A DNA stretch of 49,560 nt from Polyangiaceae bacterium (GCA_022842465.1 JALHPN010000038.1:1-49560); one strand, 5' to 3'. Shown: positions 23,943 to 32,434, numbered from the stretch's first letter. Notes: generated from the sequence alone by a model not told the origin. A program made the numbers and translations.

Positions 23943-24108
23943 TCGTCGTCGATTGCGGGCGACATGGCGCACATCGCACGACGACGCCCGTGGCGCGGAG
24001 GTGGAACGCTCTGGCGCGCCCTCGCAAGTCGCGCGCTCGCAACGCGTTGCTTCCCGGCGGGTCGCGCGTGAGCCGTTCGGGCGACGTGTGCTGTCGCGTG
24101 CGGGCCTT

Positions 24109-24121
24109 TATCCTCGAGGTC
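24109..24121 (+). promoter_or_regulatory. Candidate -10 element of a leaderless start (TATCCT, 7 nt, ATG)
   Basis: TATCCT at 24109-24114 is followed by CGAGGTC and ATG 24122, the same geometry as at 3789-3802. GAGG lies within the 7-nt gap, too close to the ATG to act as a standard ribosome site. Confidence 0.4.
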
Positions 24122-25276
24122 ATGTTCCTTCGCATCACCCTGCCCGTCGTCCTCGCCAGCACCGTCGCGCTCGTCCTGGCTGCCTGCACGTCCTCGTCGA
24201 CGGGCGGCGGCGCGTCTTCCTCCTCCTCCGGAGGAACGAGCGGCGCCGAGGGCGACGGCGGCACCTCGGGCACGTCGGGGACGGCGCCTGCCGGCGGCGC
24301 GCTCCCGGCCACCACCTTCCTCTTCACCGTCAGGGGCGCCGACCGCGCCGACGTCCTCACCGCGTGGGACCTCGCGACGAACACGCGCACCGTCGTGACG
24401 GATCTCACGGGCGACGGCAGCCAGGGATGGGAGATCGCCGGCTACTCGATCTCCGAGGACCGCACGAAGGTCGCGATCGCGTCGCTCTACGAGGGGACGC
24501 GCGAAGACATCCAGACGGGCTACGCCGCCCGTCGGATCCACGTGCTGAACGCGGACGGGACGAGCTTCCAGCGCATCACGCCGACGTGGACGGCGAAGCC
24601 GGCGGGGCGCACGAGCTTCGTCGTCGAGATCCGCGACCCCGCCTTCTCGAAGGACGGGTCGGAGGTGTTCTTCAACTACGGCGAGTACTGGTACGAGAAC
24701 ACCAACCTGCAGGGCGGCTCGTCCATCTGGGCGGCACCGACGTCGGGCGCCGGGCTTCCGACGTACCTCTTCGACGGCTCCGGCTGCTCGATGACGGACC
24801 CCTCCGCGGATCCGAGCAGCGGGAAGATCCTCGTCAACCACTCCGTCTGCACCGACAACTCGAAGACGGGGCTCTGGCTCCATGCGCGCGACGGGTCGAC
24901 GCCGCCGGTCAAGCTCGTCGGCGGAGGGCTCGTCGAGCCGAGCCTCGAGCACGTGTCCTGGGCGAAGGACGGGTCGGGGTTCCTCTTCGCGGGCACGACG
25001 GAGCGCTCGGTGAATGGCTCGACTCGGCGCATCCGCGGGCTCTTCGCCTACGACGACGCGTCGAAGCAGGTGGTGGACCTCGTGCTCCCGACGGATCCCG
25101 ACGCCGTCGTGATGGACGGCGCGCTGGCGCCGGACGCGAGCGCGGCGGTCTACTGCCTCCGCACGGGGACGGGAGATGCGGCGGCGTCGAACCTCCACCT
25201 GCTCGACCTCTCGACGAACCCGCCGACGGATACGGCGCTGACGAACGACGGCGTGAGCTGCCAGCCGAGGTGGTGA
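24122..25276 (+). CDS. Lipoprotein with a TolB/WD40-like beta-propeller
   Basis: 384 residues. The signal ends in lipobox LAAC and is followed by a Ser/Gly/Thr linker (about residues 20-60). The rest has repeats typical of the TolB/PD40 propeller: DRTKVAIASLYEG, DPAFSKDGSEVFFNY, VSWAKDGSGFLFAG and LAPDASAAVYCLR, each with an S/K-x-D-G turn before a strand. Such domains bind proteins or glycans in the periplasm. No enzymatic motif is seen. Genes for a Tol-Pal system are not in the window, so it is probably one of the many stand-alone myxobacterial propeller lipoproteins. The frame is open upstream, but only this ATG begins a signal peptide. Confidence 0.8.
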   Translation: MFLRITLPVVLASTVALVLAACTSSSTGGGASSSSSGGTSGAEGDGGTSGTSGTAPAGGALPATTFLFTVRGADRADVLTAWDLATNTRTVVTDLTGDGSQGWEIAGYSISEDRTKVAIASLYEGTREDIQTGYAARRIHVLNADGTSFQRITPTWTAKPAGRTSFVVEIRDPAFSKDGSEVFFNYGEYWYENTNLQGGSSIWAAPTSGAGLPTYLFDGSGCSMTDPSADPSSGKILVNHSVCTDNSKTGLWLHARDGSTPPVKLVGGGLVEPSLEHVSWAKDGSGFLFAGTTERSVNGSTRRIRGLFAYDDASKQVVDLVLPTDPDAVVMDGALAPDASAAVYCLRTGTGDAAASNLHLLDLSTNPPTDTALTNDGVSCQPRW

Positions 25277-25323
25277 TCGCGGGGCCGCGACCCACGCCCC
25301 GAGGACGAGCTCGCCGGCCGGTG

Positions 25324-25339
25324 TACACTCGCGGCCTCG
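25324..25339 (+). promoter_or_regulatory. Candidate -10 element close to the start codon (TACACT, 10 nt, ATG)
   Basis: TACACT (25324-25329) lies 10 nt before ATG 25340, predicting a leader of 0-4 nt. The surrounding GTGTACACTCGCG matches GTATACACTCGCG at the deacetylase start (minus strand). Confidence 0.35.
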
Positions 25340-25933
25340 ATGCCACTCGTCCCGCCGCCGGCCCGCATCCCCTTCGTCCTTCGCCCCGCGCTCTGGATCG
25401 CGCGGCGCCTGACGGGCAAGGATCCGCTCCCCGCGCGGCTGCTCGCGCACGCGCCGAAGGCAGCGATCGGGGCCGGCGTGCTCGAGATGACGGCGGCGCA
25501 CGGGCCGACGGACCTCGACAGCCGTCTCCTCGCCATCGCGCGCATCGTGGCCAGCGCCAGGGCCGGCTGCCCCTTCTGCCTCGACATGAACGCCGCGACC
25601 CACGCGCGCGCCGACGTCCGCCTCACCCGTGCGGAGCTCGACGTGCTCGTGGCGTGCGACCGCGTCGGCTGGGAGTCATGGCCGACGCGCGAGCGCGCCA
25701 CGGCGCTCTATGCGCTCGCACTCTCGTCCACTCCCGTCGTTCTCGATCCGGACCTTCGGGTGATGCTCGCGAGCGCGTTCACCCCACGTGAGATCGTCGT
25801 GCTCGCATCCACGATCTCGCAGGTGAACTTCTGGGCGCGCTTCAACCAAGGACTCGACGTCCCGGCGGCGGGTTTCTTCGACGACGGCGTGTGCGCCGTC
25901 GCGCCGCGAAGGCCCGAGGGCAGCGCCGCATGA
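25340..25933 (+). CDS. AhpD-like / carboxymuconolactone decarboxylase-family protein
   Basis: 197 residues, all helical by pattern. The AhpD-type active site appears as ARAGCPFCLDMNAATHARA, with a CxxC pair and a downstream His, preceded by a conserved helix (RLLAIARIVASARAG). Proteins of this fold with CxxC act as thiol reductants or peroxidases in peroxide defence; others are decarboxylases or of unknown function. The redox pair makes a reductase-type role more likely. No signal peptide is present, so it is cytoplasmic. Its stop overlaps the next gene's ATG by 4 nt (ATGA), so the two are coupled. The gene downstream has a CxxC zinc ribbon. Confidence 0.8.
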   Translation: MPLVPPPARIPFVLRPALWIARRLTGKDPLPARLLAHAPKAAIGAGVLEMTAAHGPTDLDSRLLAIARIVASARAGCPFCLDMNAATHARADVRLTRAELDVLVACDRVGWESWPTRERATALYALALSSTPVVLDPDLRVMLASAFTPREIVVLASTISQVNFWARFNQGLDVPAAGFFDDGVCAVAPRRPEGSAA

Positions 25934-27018
25934 CGGCGCCGCAAGCTCATCGCTGCGCGCACTGCTCGGCGCCGCTCGAAATCGTGCGCGGGGCCGAGCT
26001 GCTCGTGTGCAGGTTCTGCGGGACGCACAACGAGCTGCCGCAGCGGCCCGCGCCGTCCGCATCTGCTGCTCCTCGCGCCGCATGGCGCGCGCCTCTCACG
26101 CTCGTCCTCGCGCTCGCCGTCGTCGTCGTCGCCGGGGGCCTCGCCGTCACCCTCCGCGGCCGGCCGGCGGGTGGACCGTCCCTCGGCGTCTTCGCGGGGC
26201 CGCTCGTCCTCACCCGGACGGGCGACGCCAAGATCGGCGTCGAGGGCCAACCCTCGATGTACATCGACGTCAGCATCTTCGAAGGCACCTACCAGCTCAC
26301 GTTCCACGGCTTCCCAGCGGGCACGCGGTGGAAGACCGGCGCGCGTCAGGGCGTCCTGACGAGCCGCGTCTACGAGATCGTGAAGCTCCAGAGCATCGCG
26401 AGCGAGCTCGGCTCCGTCCCCGCCACGAAGATCAAGAGTCATCCTCTCGGTCCGAAGGACGAGCTCGCGGTGGAGCTCCCGTCGGGCCAACGCGGGACGA
26501 TCGCGCTCGAGCCGGTGCCCGCCTGGTCGTCGATCGTCGACGCCCTTCGTCATGTCGAGAACGGGCCCGTCCGGTTCGAGCCCGACGCCCCGCCGAGGCC
26601 CGGCACGACGAGCGTGGGCTTCGTCGATACCCTGTCGCTCGAGGTCTTCGGGCCTGCCGAGATGCTCCGGGATCTCGACGAGATCGCCGTCCCTCACCGC
26701 CTCTCGGAGATCAAGGCGCAGCAGACGTGCTCTGGCTACAAGGACGCGAAGGGCAAGCCGCGCGCGCCCGTGAAGTACGTGTTCAAGGAGACGGAGGTCC
26801 TCGTCTTCGATCGCCGGACAGGCGCCCAGCTCGCACGGAAACTCTTCTCCCCCGAGATCCGCTGCCCGATGTTCCACTTCTCGGTCAGCGAAGGCCCGGC
26901 GGACAGCTACCCGGCGAGCCGCGAGATCCACGAGTGGCTGAAGACGCGCGTGAGGCGCGGCTCGTCCTCCTCGCTGGACGACGAGCGCGATGCCGCTACG
27001 GTTCGGCGACGAGAGTGA
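25930..27018 (+). CDS. Zinc-ribbon membrane protein of unknown function
   Basis: 362 residues. The N-terminus is a zinc ribbon (CAHCSAPLEIVRGAELLVCR, then CGTHNELP) with two CxxC knuckles. A transmembrane helix follows at about residues 60-80 (LTLVLALAVVVVAGGLAV). The remaining 280 residues should lie outside the cytoplasm and contain strand-rich segments (PSMYIDVSIFEGTYQLTFHG), with only two Cys (QQTCSGYKD, EIRCPMFHF). This order (cytoplasmic zinc ribbon, one helix, large external domain) is common in myxobacterial proteins without assigned function. It starts in an ATGA overlap with the AhpD-like gene. A longer frame from 25891 is possible but less likely because it lacks this overlap. Confidence 0.75.
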   Translation: MTAPQAHRCAHCSAPLEIVRGAELLVCRFCGTHNELPQRPAPSASAAPRAAWRAPLTLVLALAVVVVAGGLAVTLRGRPAGGPSLGVFAGPLVLTRTGDAKIGVEGQPSMYIDVSIFEGTYQLTFHGFPAGTRWKTGARQGVLTSRVYEIVKLQSIASELGSVPATKIKSHPLGPKDELAVELPSGQRGTIALEPVPAWSSIVDALRHVENGPVRFEPDAPPRPGTTSVGFVDTLSLEVFGPAEMLRDLDEIAVPHRLSEIKAQQTCSGYKDAKGKPRAPVKYVFKETEVLVFDRRTGAQLARKLFSPEIRCPMFHFSVSEGPADSYPASREIHEWLKTRVRRGSSSSLDDERDAATVRRRE

Positions 27019-27043
27019 CGTGCAGCAGGTTCCTCGACGCCTG

Positions 27044-27850
27044 TCAGTCGAGGAAGGAGCGGAGCGCCTCGAGGAAGAGCGCGGGCGCCGTGTCCATCGC
27101 GATGTGCTGCTGACCGGGCAGCTCGTGGACCTCGCTCTCCGGCAGCGACGCGTGGAGGCGAAAGGTGGCCTCGCGGAGGAAGGGCGGGCTCTCGCCGCCG
27201 AGGAGCATGCGGATCGGCACCGTGTTCGACGCTGCGCGGGAAGGCTCGAAGCGGTACGTCTCCGCCGCCGCCATCTCCCGCGGGATCGTGTGCGCCGCCG
27301 CGAGGCGTGCGGCGAAGCTCCCGTGGGCGCGCAGCCGGTCGACGTCCGACGAAGGCATGCGGACGATGTCGCGCAGGAACGAGGTGACGAGCGCGTCTCG
27401 ATCGCCGCGCTCCGCGAGCGCCGCGTACGACTTCGTCACGGCCGACGGCTCCGGCGCCGGAACCTCCGGGGCGTACGGCTCGTAGACCACGAGCTTCCCG
27501 ATCCGCGTCGTCTCGGGCAGAGCATCGAGACAGACGAGGCCGCCGAACGAGTGCCCGAGGACGCACACGCGGTCACGCCCGGTCGCGTGTGCGACGGCCT
27601 CGAGCATCGCGTGGAGATCTTCCGCCTCGCGCGAGAAGACGTACGCAGCCGCGTCCTCGCTCGCGCCGCGACCGCGGCGATCCATCGCGAAGACCTCGAA
27701 GTGCTCGTCGAGGCGGGGCGGCGCGCTTCCCTTGAAGCGACCTGCGTCGGCGGCGATCCCGTGGACGACGAGGAGCGGCGGCCCCTTCCCTGCGCGCGAA
27801 GCGCCGATCCTCGTCCCGTCCGCGGACCGCGCGTGAAGGGTGTCGCTCAT
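27044..27850 (-). CDS. Alpha/beta hydrolase at the end of the PHA operon
   Basis: 268 residues. The fold elements are present: LLVVHGIAADAG (oxyanion loop), MDRRGRGASED, the nucleophile elbow VCVLGHSFGGLVC (Ser), a late acid segment (NTVPIRMLLGGESPPF) and a catalytic His in LPGQQHIAMD. It is cytoplasmic by the lack of a signal peptide. The start ATG overlaps the stop of the esterase gene (27847-27850), so it is the last translationally coupled gene of the minus-strand PHA run. A role in hydroxyacyl-ester or thioester hydrolysis fits the position, but the substrate is not readable. The frame extends upstream, but that part is the shadow of the esterase gene. Confidence 0.85.
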   Translation of the reverse strand: MSDTLHARSADGTRIGASRAGKGPPLLVVHGIAADAGRFKGSAPPRLDEHFEVFAMDRRGRGASEDAAAYVFSREAEDLHAMLEAVAHATGRDRVCVLGHSFGGLVCLDALPETTRIGKLVVYEPYAPEVPAPEPSAVTKSYAALAERGDRDALVTSFLRDIVRMPSSDVDRLRAHGSFAARLAAAHTIPREMAAAETYRFEPSRAASNTVPIRMLLGGESPPFLREATFRLHASLPESEVHELPGQQHIAMDTAPALFLEALRSFLD

Positions 27851-29040
27851 GCGCGGCGTCGGCGAGCCGCGACCACGAGCCCCGCGAGCGCCGTGAGCAC
27901 GAGCACCGCGCCGCCCGACGACGTCCTCGCGGGCATCGCTTTGCAGCCCGAGTCCGACGACGCCGCGTCCGTGCCGCCGCTCGATCCGTCGCCGTTCGCG
28001 CTCTCGCCTTCCGGCGTGCCGCCGGACGCGCCCGACGAGCTCGCCCCCGACGAGCCGGAGCTCGAGGTCCCGGGCGGCGGTCCGGCCGGCAGCGCGGCGG
28101 ACTTGCTCCGTGGCGCGAAGAAGGCCCAGAGCGCGCGGCTCGCGTCCGGCCCTCGCGTGTCCGAGAACGAGCCACCCTCGAGCCCGCCCGGCCAGGCGTG
28201 ACCGAGGTTGTCGACGACGACGAGCTCGACGACCGTCGCGTTGTTCGACGTCGTGCGGTGCGTGATCGTCGTCGTGCCGTATCCGCCGACGGTCGCGGTC
28301 GCCGTCGTCGGGGCCGCGAGCGTGTCGCCGGCGAGGAGCAAGCCGTTCGTCCGCACCCACTGCTCGGCGACCTTGCGGCCGTTCTGCACGTTGATGATGC
28401 CGTCCTGCGTCCCGTGGAAGACGAGGGTCGGGACGACGCGCGCGACGTCCGTCATCGCGGCCCTCGCGGCGTCGCCGAGCGCGTTCGCGTCGACGTCGCC
28501 GGTCTGCGAGACGGTGTACGTATCGTTGAGGTTCGTCGCCGCCTTGTAGGGGAGCCCCGCGACGACGCCGATCGCCGCGAAGCGATCCGGATACGTCGCG
28601 CCGAGGACGACGCTCATCGCAGCGCCCGCCGAGAGGCCGGCGACGTAGACGCGCTCGGCGTCGACCCCCTTCGCCGCCACGACGGCGGCCACGGCGTCGG
28701 CGAGCGCCTTCGGCTCCCCGGCGCCGCGCGCCTGGTGCTTGGTGTCGAACCACTGCCAGCACCGGCCCGCGTTCGAGGCCTCGGGCTGCTCGACATAGAT
28801 CGCGTAGAAGCCGTTCTCCTCCGCGACGGCGTCCATCCGCGTCGCGTCGGCGAAGGCATCGGCCGTCTGCGTGCAGCCGTGGAGCATGAGCACCGCGGCC
28901 GGCTTCGCCGCCGGGGTCGTCGGGACGAAGACGCGCACGGGCCGTCCGCCCGCGTCGGAGCGCTCGACGGTGCCGGCGAGCGCGACGGTCGGGACCGTGA
29001 GCGCGAGGCCGACGAGCGACGACGCGAGGGGCGCCTTCAT
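27847..29040 (-). CDS. Secreted PHB-depolymerase-family esterase with a MYXO-CTERM-like tail
   Basis: 397 residues. A signal peptide ends near VALAGTV. The catalytic domain matches the PHB depolymerase/feruloyl esterase (LpqC-like) family: AVLMLHGCTQTADAF, lipase box VAGLSAGAAMSVVL (nucleophile Ser), acid region VFHGTQDGIINVQNG and catalytic His in DNLGHAWPGG. From about residue 310 the chain is a Ser/Gly/Pro/Asp-rich linker. The end is SGCKAMPA followed by a hydrophobic segment and RRRRA. A Cys, then a membrane helix, then an Arg cluster is the architecture of MYXO-CTERM, a myxobacterial C-terminal sorting signal for surface or outer-membrane-vesicle delivery. It overlaps phaC upstream (ATGA) and the hydrolase downstream (ATGA). 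A surface PHA-family depolymerase beside intracellular synthesis genes is unusual. Confidence 0.88.
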   Translation of the reverse strand: MKAPLASSLVGLALTVPTVALAGTVERSDAGGRPVRVFVPTTPAAKPAAVLMLHGCTQTADAFADATRMDAVAEENGFYAIYVEQPEASNAGRCWQWFDTKHQARGAGEPKALADAVAAVVAAKGVDAERVYVAGLSAGAAMSVVLGATYPDRFAAIGVVAGLPYKAATNLNDTYTVSQTGDVDANALGDAARAAMTDVARVVPTLVFHGTQDGIINVQNGRKVAEQWVRTNGLLLAGDTLAAPTTATATVGGYGTTTITHRTTSNNATVVELVVVDNLGHAWPGGLEGGSFSDTRGPDASRALWAFFAPRSKSAALPAGPPPGTSSSGSSGASSSGASGGTPEGESANGDGSSGGTDAASSDSGCKAMPARTSSGGAVLVLTALAGLVVAARRRRA

Positions 29041-30284
29041 CGACCGACCTCGGCCTTCTTCTTCGACTTCTTGGCGTTGGCCTTCGGGGGGGACCGCACG
29101 CCGTTGGCCTGGGTCGTGTGTGCGCCGTTCGTGCCCGTATCGGAGGCCTCGCCGTGCTCCTCCGGGTCGGCGACGCGCACGGGCAGGGCAGCCTCGGCGA
29201 CGCGCACGGTCTCTTCGCTCACCGTCTCGCCCTGGACGGTGACGACGGACTTTCCGTCGTCACGCTGCGCCCACCACATCGAGAGCGCAGGCCAGAGCTT
29301 CTTCTGCGCCGTCTTCGAGACGACCGCGCCGACGTGCCCTCCGGGGAGCTTCCAGAGCGCCTTGTCCGTCGACGACACCTTGTCGATGAGCACCGACGCG
29401 CTCTCCCACGGAACGATGTTGTCGTGCTCGAAGACGACGGACAGCGTCGGGACCTCGATGTCTTCGAGGCGGATCGTCTTGCCTGACATCGAGAACTCTC
29501 CCTTGATGAGGAGGTCCTTCCGATAGAGCTTGTCGATGTAGTCCTCGAACGCCGCGCCGGGGAACGACACGTTGTCGTTACCCCAGGTCTCGAGCGCGAG
29601 GAACCCGTTCAAGAACTCGTCGTTCTCGGCGCGGTCGATGACGGCGACCGCCTTCGCGAGGCTCAAGGTCGGGCGCAGCATGTGGAAGGCGCCCTGCATC
29701 AGCTGCCAGGGCACGTTCCCGCACGCGGCGACGATCTTCTCGACGTTGAACTTCGGGCTCTGCGTCCACTTCGTGAGGAGCCCGTCGTCCGAGAAGCTGA
29801 CGGGCGCCGCGAGGAGGAGGAGCGACGCGATGTGATCCGGACGGCGCGCCGCGTGGATCGTCGCGAGGGTGCCGCCGAGGCAGTAGCCGAGCACGTGCGC
29901 CTTCTCGGTGCCCGCCGTCTTCGCCGTCTGACGGATCGCGCGGCCGAGGTACCGATCGCAGATGTCGTCGAACGTGAGAAAGCGGTCCTCCGGCCCCGGC
30001 GTGCCCCAGTCGATGCAGTAGACGTCGTGCCCGGCCTTCACCAGGTCCTCCGCCATGCTCTTGCCGGGCAGGAGATCCATGACGTAGTGCCGGTTGATGA
30101 GGGAAGGCACGAGGAGCACCGGCGTGCGGTACTTCCTCGGGCTTCCTTCGGGGCGCCGATAGCGCATGAGGCGCCACTTGTTCTCGCGGTGCACGACGTC
30201 GACGGGCGAAGTCCCCACGTCGGGCTTCGGCCGCTTCACGAGCGACACGAGGTTCAAGAGCCGCTTCACGCCTTCGGACTTCAC
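29037..30284 (-). CDS. phaC: Class III-type PHA synthase catalytic subunit (first copy)
   Basis: 415 residues from GTG 30284, which overlaps the ligase stop (GTGA). It polymerises hydroxyacyl-CoA into polyhydroxyalkanoate on the granule surface. The lipase-like box is GYCLGGT with nucleophile Cys135, the acid is Asp288 (FEHDNIVPW), and the general base is His317 (GGHVGAVVS). The spacing C-153-D-29-H is the same as Cys149/Asp302/His331 of the class III enzyme of Allochromatium vinosum. The N-terminal 20 residues and the PSLINRHYVMDLLPGKSM block fit class III. About 60 extra residues at the C-terminus are polar and end in a Lys-rich tail, which is not typical of the class and could bind DNA, lipids or a partner. 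No phaE of normal length is adjacent. Confidence 0.92.
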   Translation of the reverse strand: MKSEGVKRLLNLVSLVKRPKPDVGTSPVDVVHRENKWRLMRYRRPEGSPRKYRTPVLLVPSLINRHYVMDLLPGKSMAEDLVKAGHDVYCIDWGTPGPEDRFLTFDDICDRYLGRAIRQTAKTAGTEKAHVLGYCLGGTLATIHAARRPDHIASLLLLAAPVSFSDDGLLTKWTQSPKFNVEKIVAACGNVPWQLMQGAFHMLRPTLSLAKAVAVIDRAENDEFLNGFLALETWGNDNVSFPGAAFEDYIDKLYRKDLLIKGEFSMSGKTIRLEDIEVPTLSVVFEHDNIVPWESASVLIDKVSSTDKALWKLPGGHVGAVVSKTAQKKLWPALSMWWAQRDDGKSVVTVQGETVSEETVRVAEAALPVRVADPEEHGEASDTGTNGAHTTQANGVRSPPKANAKKSKKKAEVGR

Positions 30285-32062
30285 GCCGTCGCTCCACCTT
30301 CGTTCGTCGCGCTCTTCGCCCGCGTGTCCTCGTAGAGCCCCTCGAACGTGTCCTTGAAGCGCTCGTAGATCTTCTTGCGGCGGATCTTGAGGCTCGCGGT
30401 GAGGAGCTCGTTCTCGACGGTGAGCGGCTGCTCGATGACGGCGAACTTCTTGATCGTCTCGTAGCTGGCGACCTGCGCGTTGACCTGCTCGATGCGGCTC
30501 TGCACGAGCTGCTTCTTGGCGGCCTCGCGCGCCTCTGGCGCGAGGCTCGCGAGCTGCGCATTGACGGTCTCCTCGTTGAGCCAGACGCCCGCGACGAGGA
30601 ACTTCTTCGCCTCGCCGTAGACGACGACCTGCGCGATCATCGGGTCGTCCTTGAAGCGCATCTCGATGTTCGCCGGGGGGACGTTCTTGCCGCCCGCCGT
30701 CACGAGGATGTCCTTCTTGCGGTCGACGATCTGGAGGAAGCCGTCCTCCGTGAAGCGCCCGACGTCGCCGGTCTTGAACCAGCCGTCCGGGGTGAACGCC
30801 TCGCGCGTCGCCTCGGGGTCCTTGTGGTAGCCCTTGAAGACGCTCGGGCCGCGGGCGAGGATCTCGCCGTCCTCGGCGAGCTTCAGCTCGACGCTCGGGT
30901 AGGGCTTCCCGACCGAGTCGAAGCGGAACGCGTCGGGCCGGTTCATCGTCAGCGTCGGCGAGCACTCCGTGAGGCCGTAGCCCTCGATCATGAGCACACC
31001 GCACGAGTAGAAGAAGTCCTTCACCTCGCGCTTGAGGCCCGCGCCGCCGGAGAGGCAGAACTTGAGCTTCCCGCCGGTGACCGCCTTGAACTTCTCGAGG
31101 CGCTTGTCGGGGGTGGGCTCGTGCATCGCCATGATGGCGAGCTTCTCCCAGTGCGACGGGACGCTCATGAAGACGCTGGGGCGCACTTCCGGGAGGCGCG
31201 CGAGGCACGACGCCGGATCCGAGAGGTAGGTCGTGAAGCCGAGCGTGTTGCCGAGACACAGCTGGCCGAAGCCGAAGATGTGGCTCATCGGGAGCCAGAG
31301 GATGTCGACGCTGTTCTCCTCGATGAGGCTCGCGTTGATCTTGAGCCAGTCGAAGCCGTTCACCGCCACGTTGCGGTGCGTGAGCGGGACGCCCTTCGGG
31401 TTGCCGGAGGTGCCGCTCGTGTAGAGCATCATCCCGACCTGGTCGAGCGACACGCCGTTCATCGTGCGCTCGAACGCCTGCGGATCCTCGCGGTCGCGAT
31501 CCGCGCCGATCTGACGCGCGCGTCCGATCGTGACGACGCGACGCTCGACGTCCGCGAAGCTGGGGACGGCGGCGCCGTTGGCCTTCTCCGAGAAGCTCGC
31601 GTGGACGCGGCCGACGTCGAGCCCGTCGTCGAGGAGCACGATGCGCTCGACCTGCTCGAGCGCGCTCCAGGTCGCGAAGAGGCGACCGAGGAGCGCGGGC
31701 GTGTCGACGAAGATCACCTTCGCGTCCGAGTGTCCCGCGACGTAGCCCGCCTGCTCCGGCGTCGAGGCCGGATAGATCGGGACGATGACGCCGGACGCAG
31801 CCTGGATCGCGAGCGCCGCCGAGCCCCACTCGATCCGGTTCGGCGCGTAGACCGCGGCGCGATCGCCCGTCTTCAGCACCGTCCCGAGGAAGAGCGCGAG
31901 CTCGCGGATCTCCTGCGCGTACGCGCCCCAGGTGACCCCTCTCCACTGACCGGGTTCAGAGGACGTCGGCACCATGAAGCGCACGCGCGCCTGGCGCTCG
32001 GCGAGGGAGTCGAAGATGGCGCGAGGAGCGATCTTGAGATCGAGATACGGCGTGATGTCCAT
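30281..32062 (-). CDS. AMP-dependent fatty acyl-CoA ligase (FadD/long-chain acyl-CoA synthetase)
   Basis: 593 residues. The adenylate-forming signatures are intact: P-loop-like YTSGTSGNPKGVPLTH, the A5 motif EGYGLTECSPT, the A7-A8 region WFKTGDVGRF and DRKKDILVTAGGKNVPP, and an A10-type Lys region near TASLKIRRKK. It activates a carboxylic acid to acyl-AMP and transfers it to CoA. Between phaC and the phasin-like gene, it would supply (hydroxy)acyl-CoA from free fatty or hydroxy acids, including any released by the esterase. The start ATG has GGGGGA 7-8 nt upstream. Its stop overlaps the phaC GTG by 4 nt. A short palindrome (32075-32088) lies over a possible -10 upstream of the gene. Confidence 0.9.
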   Translation of the reverse strand: MDITPYLDLKIAPRAIFDSLAERQARVRFMVPTSSEPGQWRGVTWGAYAQEIRELALFLGTVLKTGDRAAVYAPNRIEWGSAALAIQAASGVIVPIYPASTPEQAGYVAGHSDAKVIFVDTPALLGRLFATWSALEQVERIVLLDDGLDVGRVHASFSEKANGAAVPSFADVERRVVTIGRARQIGADRDREDPQAFERTMNGVSLDQVGMMLYTSGTSGNPKGVPLTHRNVAVNGFDWLKINASLIEENSVDILWLPMSHIFGFGQLCLGNTLGFTTYLSDPASCLARLPEVRPSVFMSVPSHWEKLAIMAMHEPTPDKRLEKFKAVTGGKLKFCLSGGAGLKREVKDFFYSCGVLMIEGYGLTECSPTLTMNRPDAFRFDSVGKPYPSVELKLAEDGEILARGPSVFKGYHKDPEATREAFTPDGWFKTGDVGRFTEDGFLQIVDRKKDILVTAGGKNVPPANIEMRFKDDPMIAQVVVYGEAKKFLVAGVWLNEETVNAQLASLAPEAREAAKKQLVQSRIEQVNAQVASYETIKKFAVIEQPLTVENELLTASLKIRRKKIYERFKDTFEGLYEDTRAKSATNEGGATA

Positions 32063-32074
32063 GACGTTTCCCCC

Positions 32075-32088
32075 GGGGTAGTTACCCC
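32075..32088 (-). promoter_or_regulatory. Palindrome over a possible -10 at the acyl-CoA ligase start
   Basis: GGGGTA-GT-TACCCC is a perfect inverted repeat (6-bp arms). On the minus strand it contains TAACTA (32084-32079), which could be a -10 about 17 nt before the ATG. A repressor site, perhaps acyl-CoA responsive, is possible. Confidence 0.35.
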
Positions 32089-32096
32089 CGATTTCG

Positions 32097-32115
32097 GCGG
32101 GCGCAAGTTGCCCGC
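32097..32115 (-). terminator. Hairpin downstream of the phasin-like gene
   Basis: GCGGGC-gcaagtt-GCCCGC, perfect 6-bp arms and a 7-nt loop, starts 9 bp after the minus-strand stop at 32124. It lacks a U-tract, so it may weaken rather than end transcription into the ligase gene. Confidence 0.3.
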
Positions 32116-32123
32116 GATCGGCT

Positions 32124-32420
32124 TCAGTGGTTCTTCTTCTCGGCGGCCTGCTCGATGCGCTCCTCGAGGTCGAGGAGGCGGCTCTCGAGCTGGTGGAGGG
32201 CGTGCAAGGTGCGCTCCTGGTCGCGCTTGGTCGCCACGCCGAAGACGCCGCCGACCCACTGGGCCGTCGCCTTGTCGTAGGCGGCCTTCGCCTTCATCGC
32301 GCCGCCGAGGAGAGACCCGCTCGGACCGAGGACGAGGGGGCTCTTGAGCCACCCCTCGAGGTACCTGGCCGTCGTGTTCTCCCAGCTGTCGAAACCCTTC
32401 TTCCAGACTTCCCAGATCAT
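32124..32420 (-). CDS. Small phasin-like / PhaE-like coiled-coil protein
   Basis: 98 residues. ATG 32420 has AAAGGA 8 nt upstream. The N-terminus is Trp-rich and amphipathic (MIWEVWKKGFDSWENTTARY, LEGWLKSPLVLG), then a Gly/Ala turn, and residues 70-95 form a heptad-like coiled coil (LHALHQLESRLLDLEERIEQ) with a charged end (AAEKKNH). Phasins coat PHA granules and class III synthases need a PhaE partner whose C-terminus is also helical and coiled-coil. This protein is far shorter than PhaE (about 360 residues), so it could be a reduced partner subunit, a phasin or a granule anchor. I base this on location (19 bp... the ligase-phaC unit follows) and composition, not on a recognised domain. Confidence 0.6.
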   Translation of the reverse strand: MIWEVWKKGFDSWENTTARYLEGWLKSPLVLGPSGSLLGGAMKAKAAYDKATAQWVGGVFGVATKRDQERTLHALHQLESRLLDLEERIEQAAEKKNH

Positions 32421-32434
32421 GGCGTTGTCCTTTC

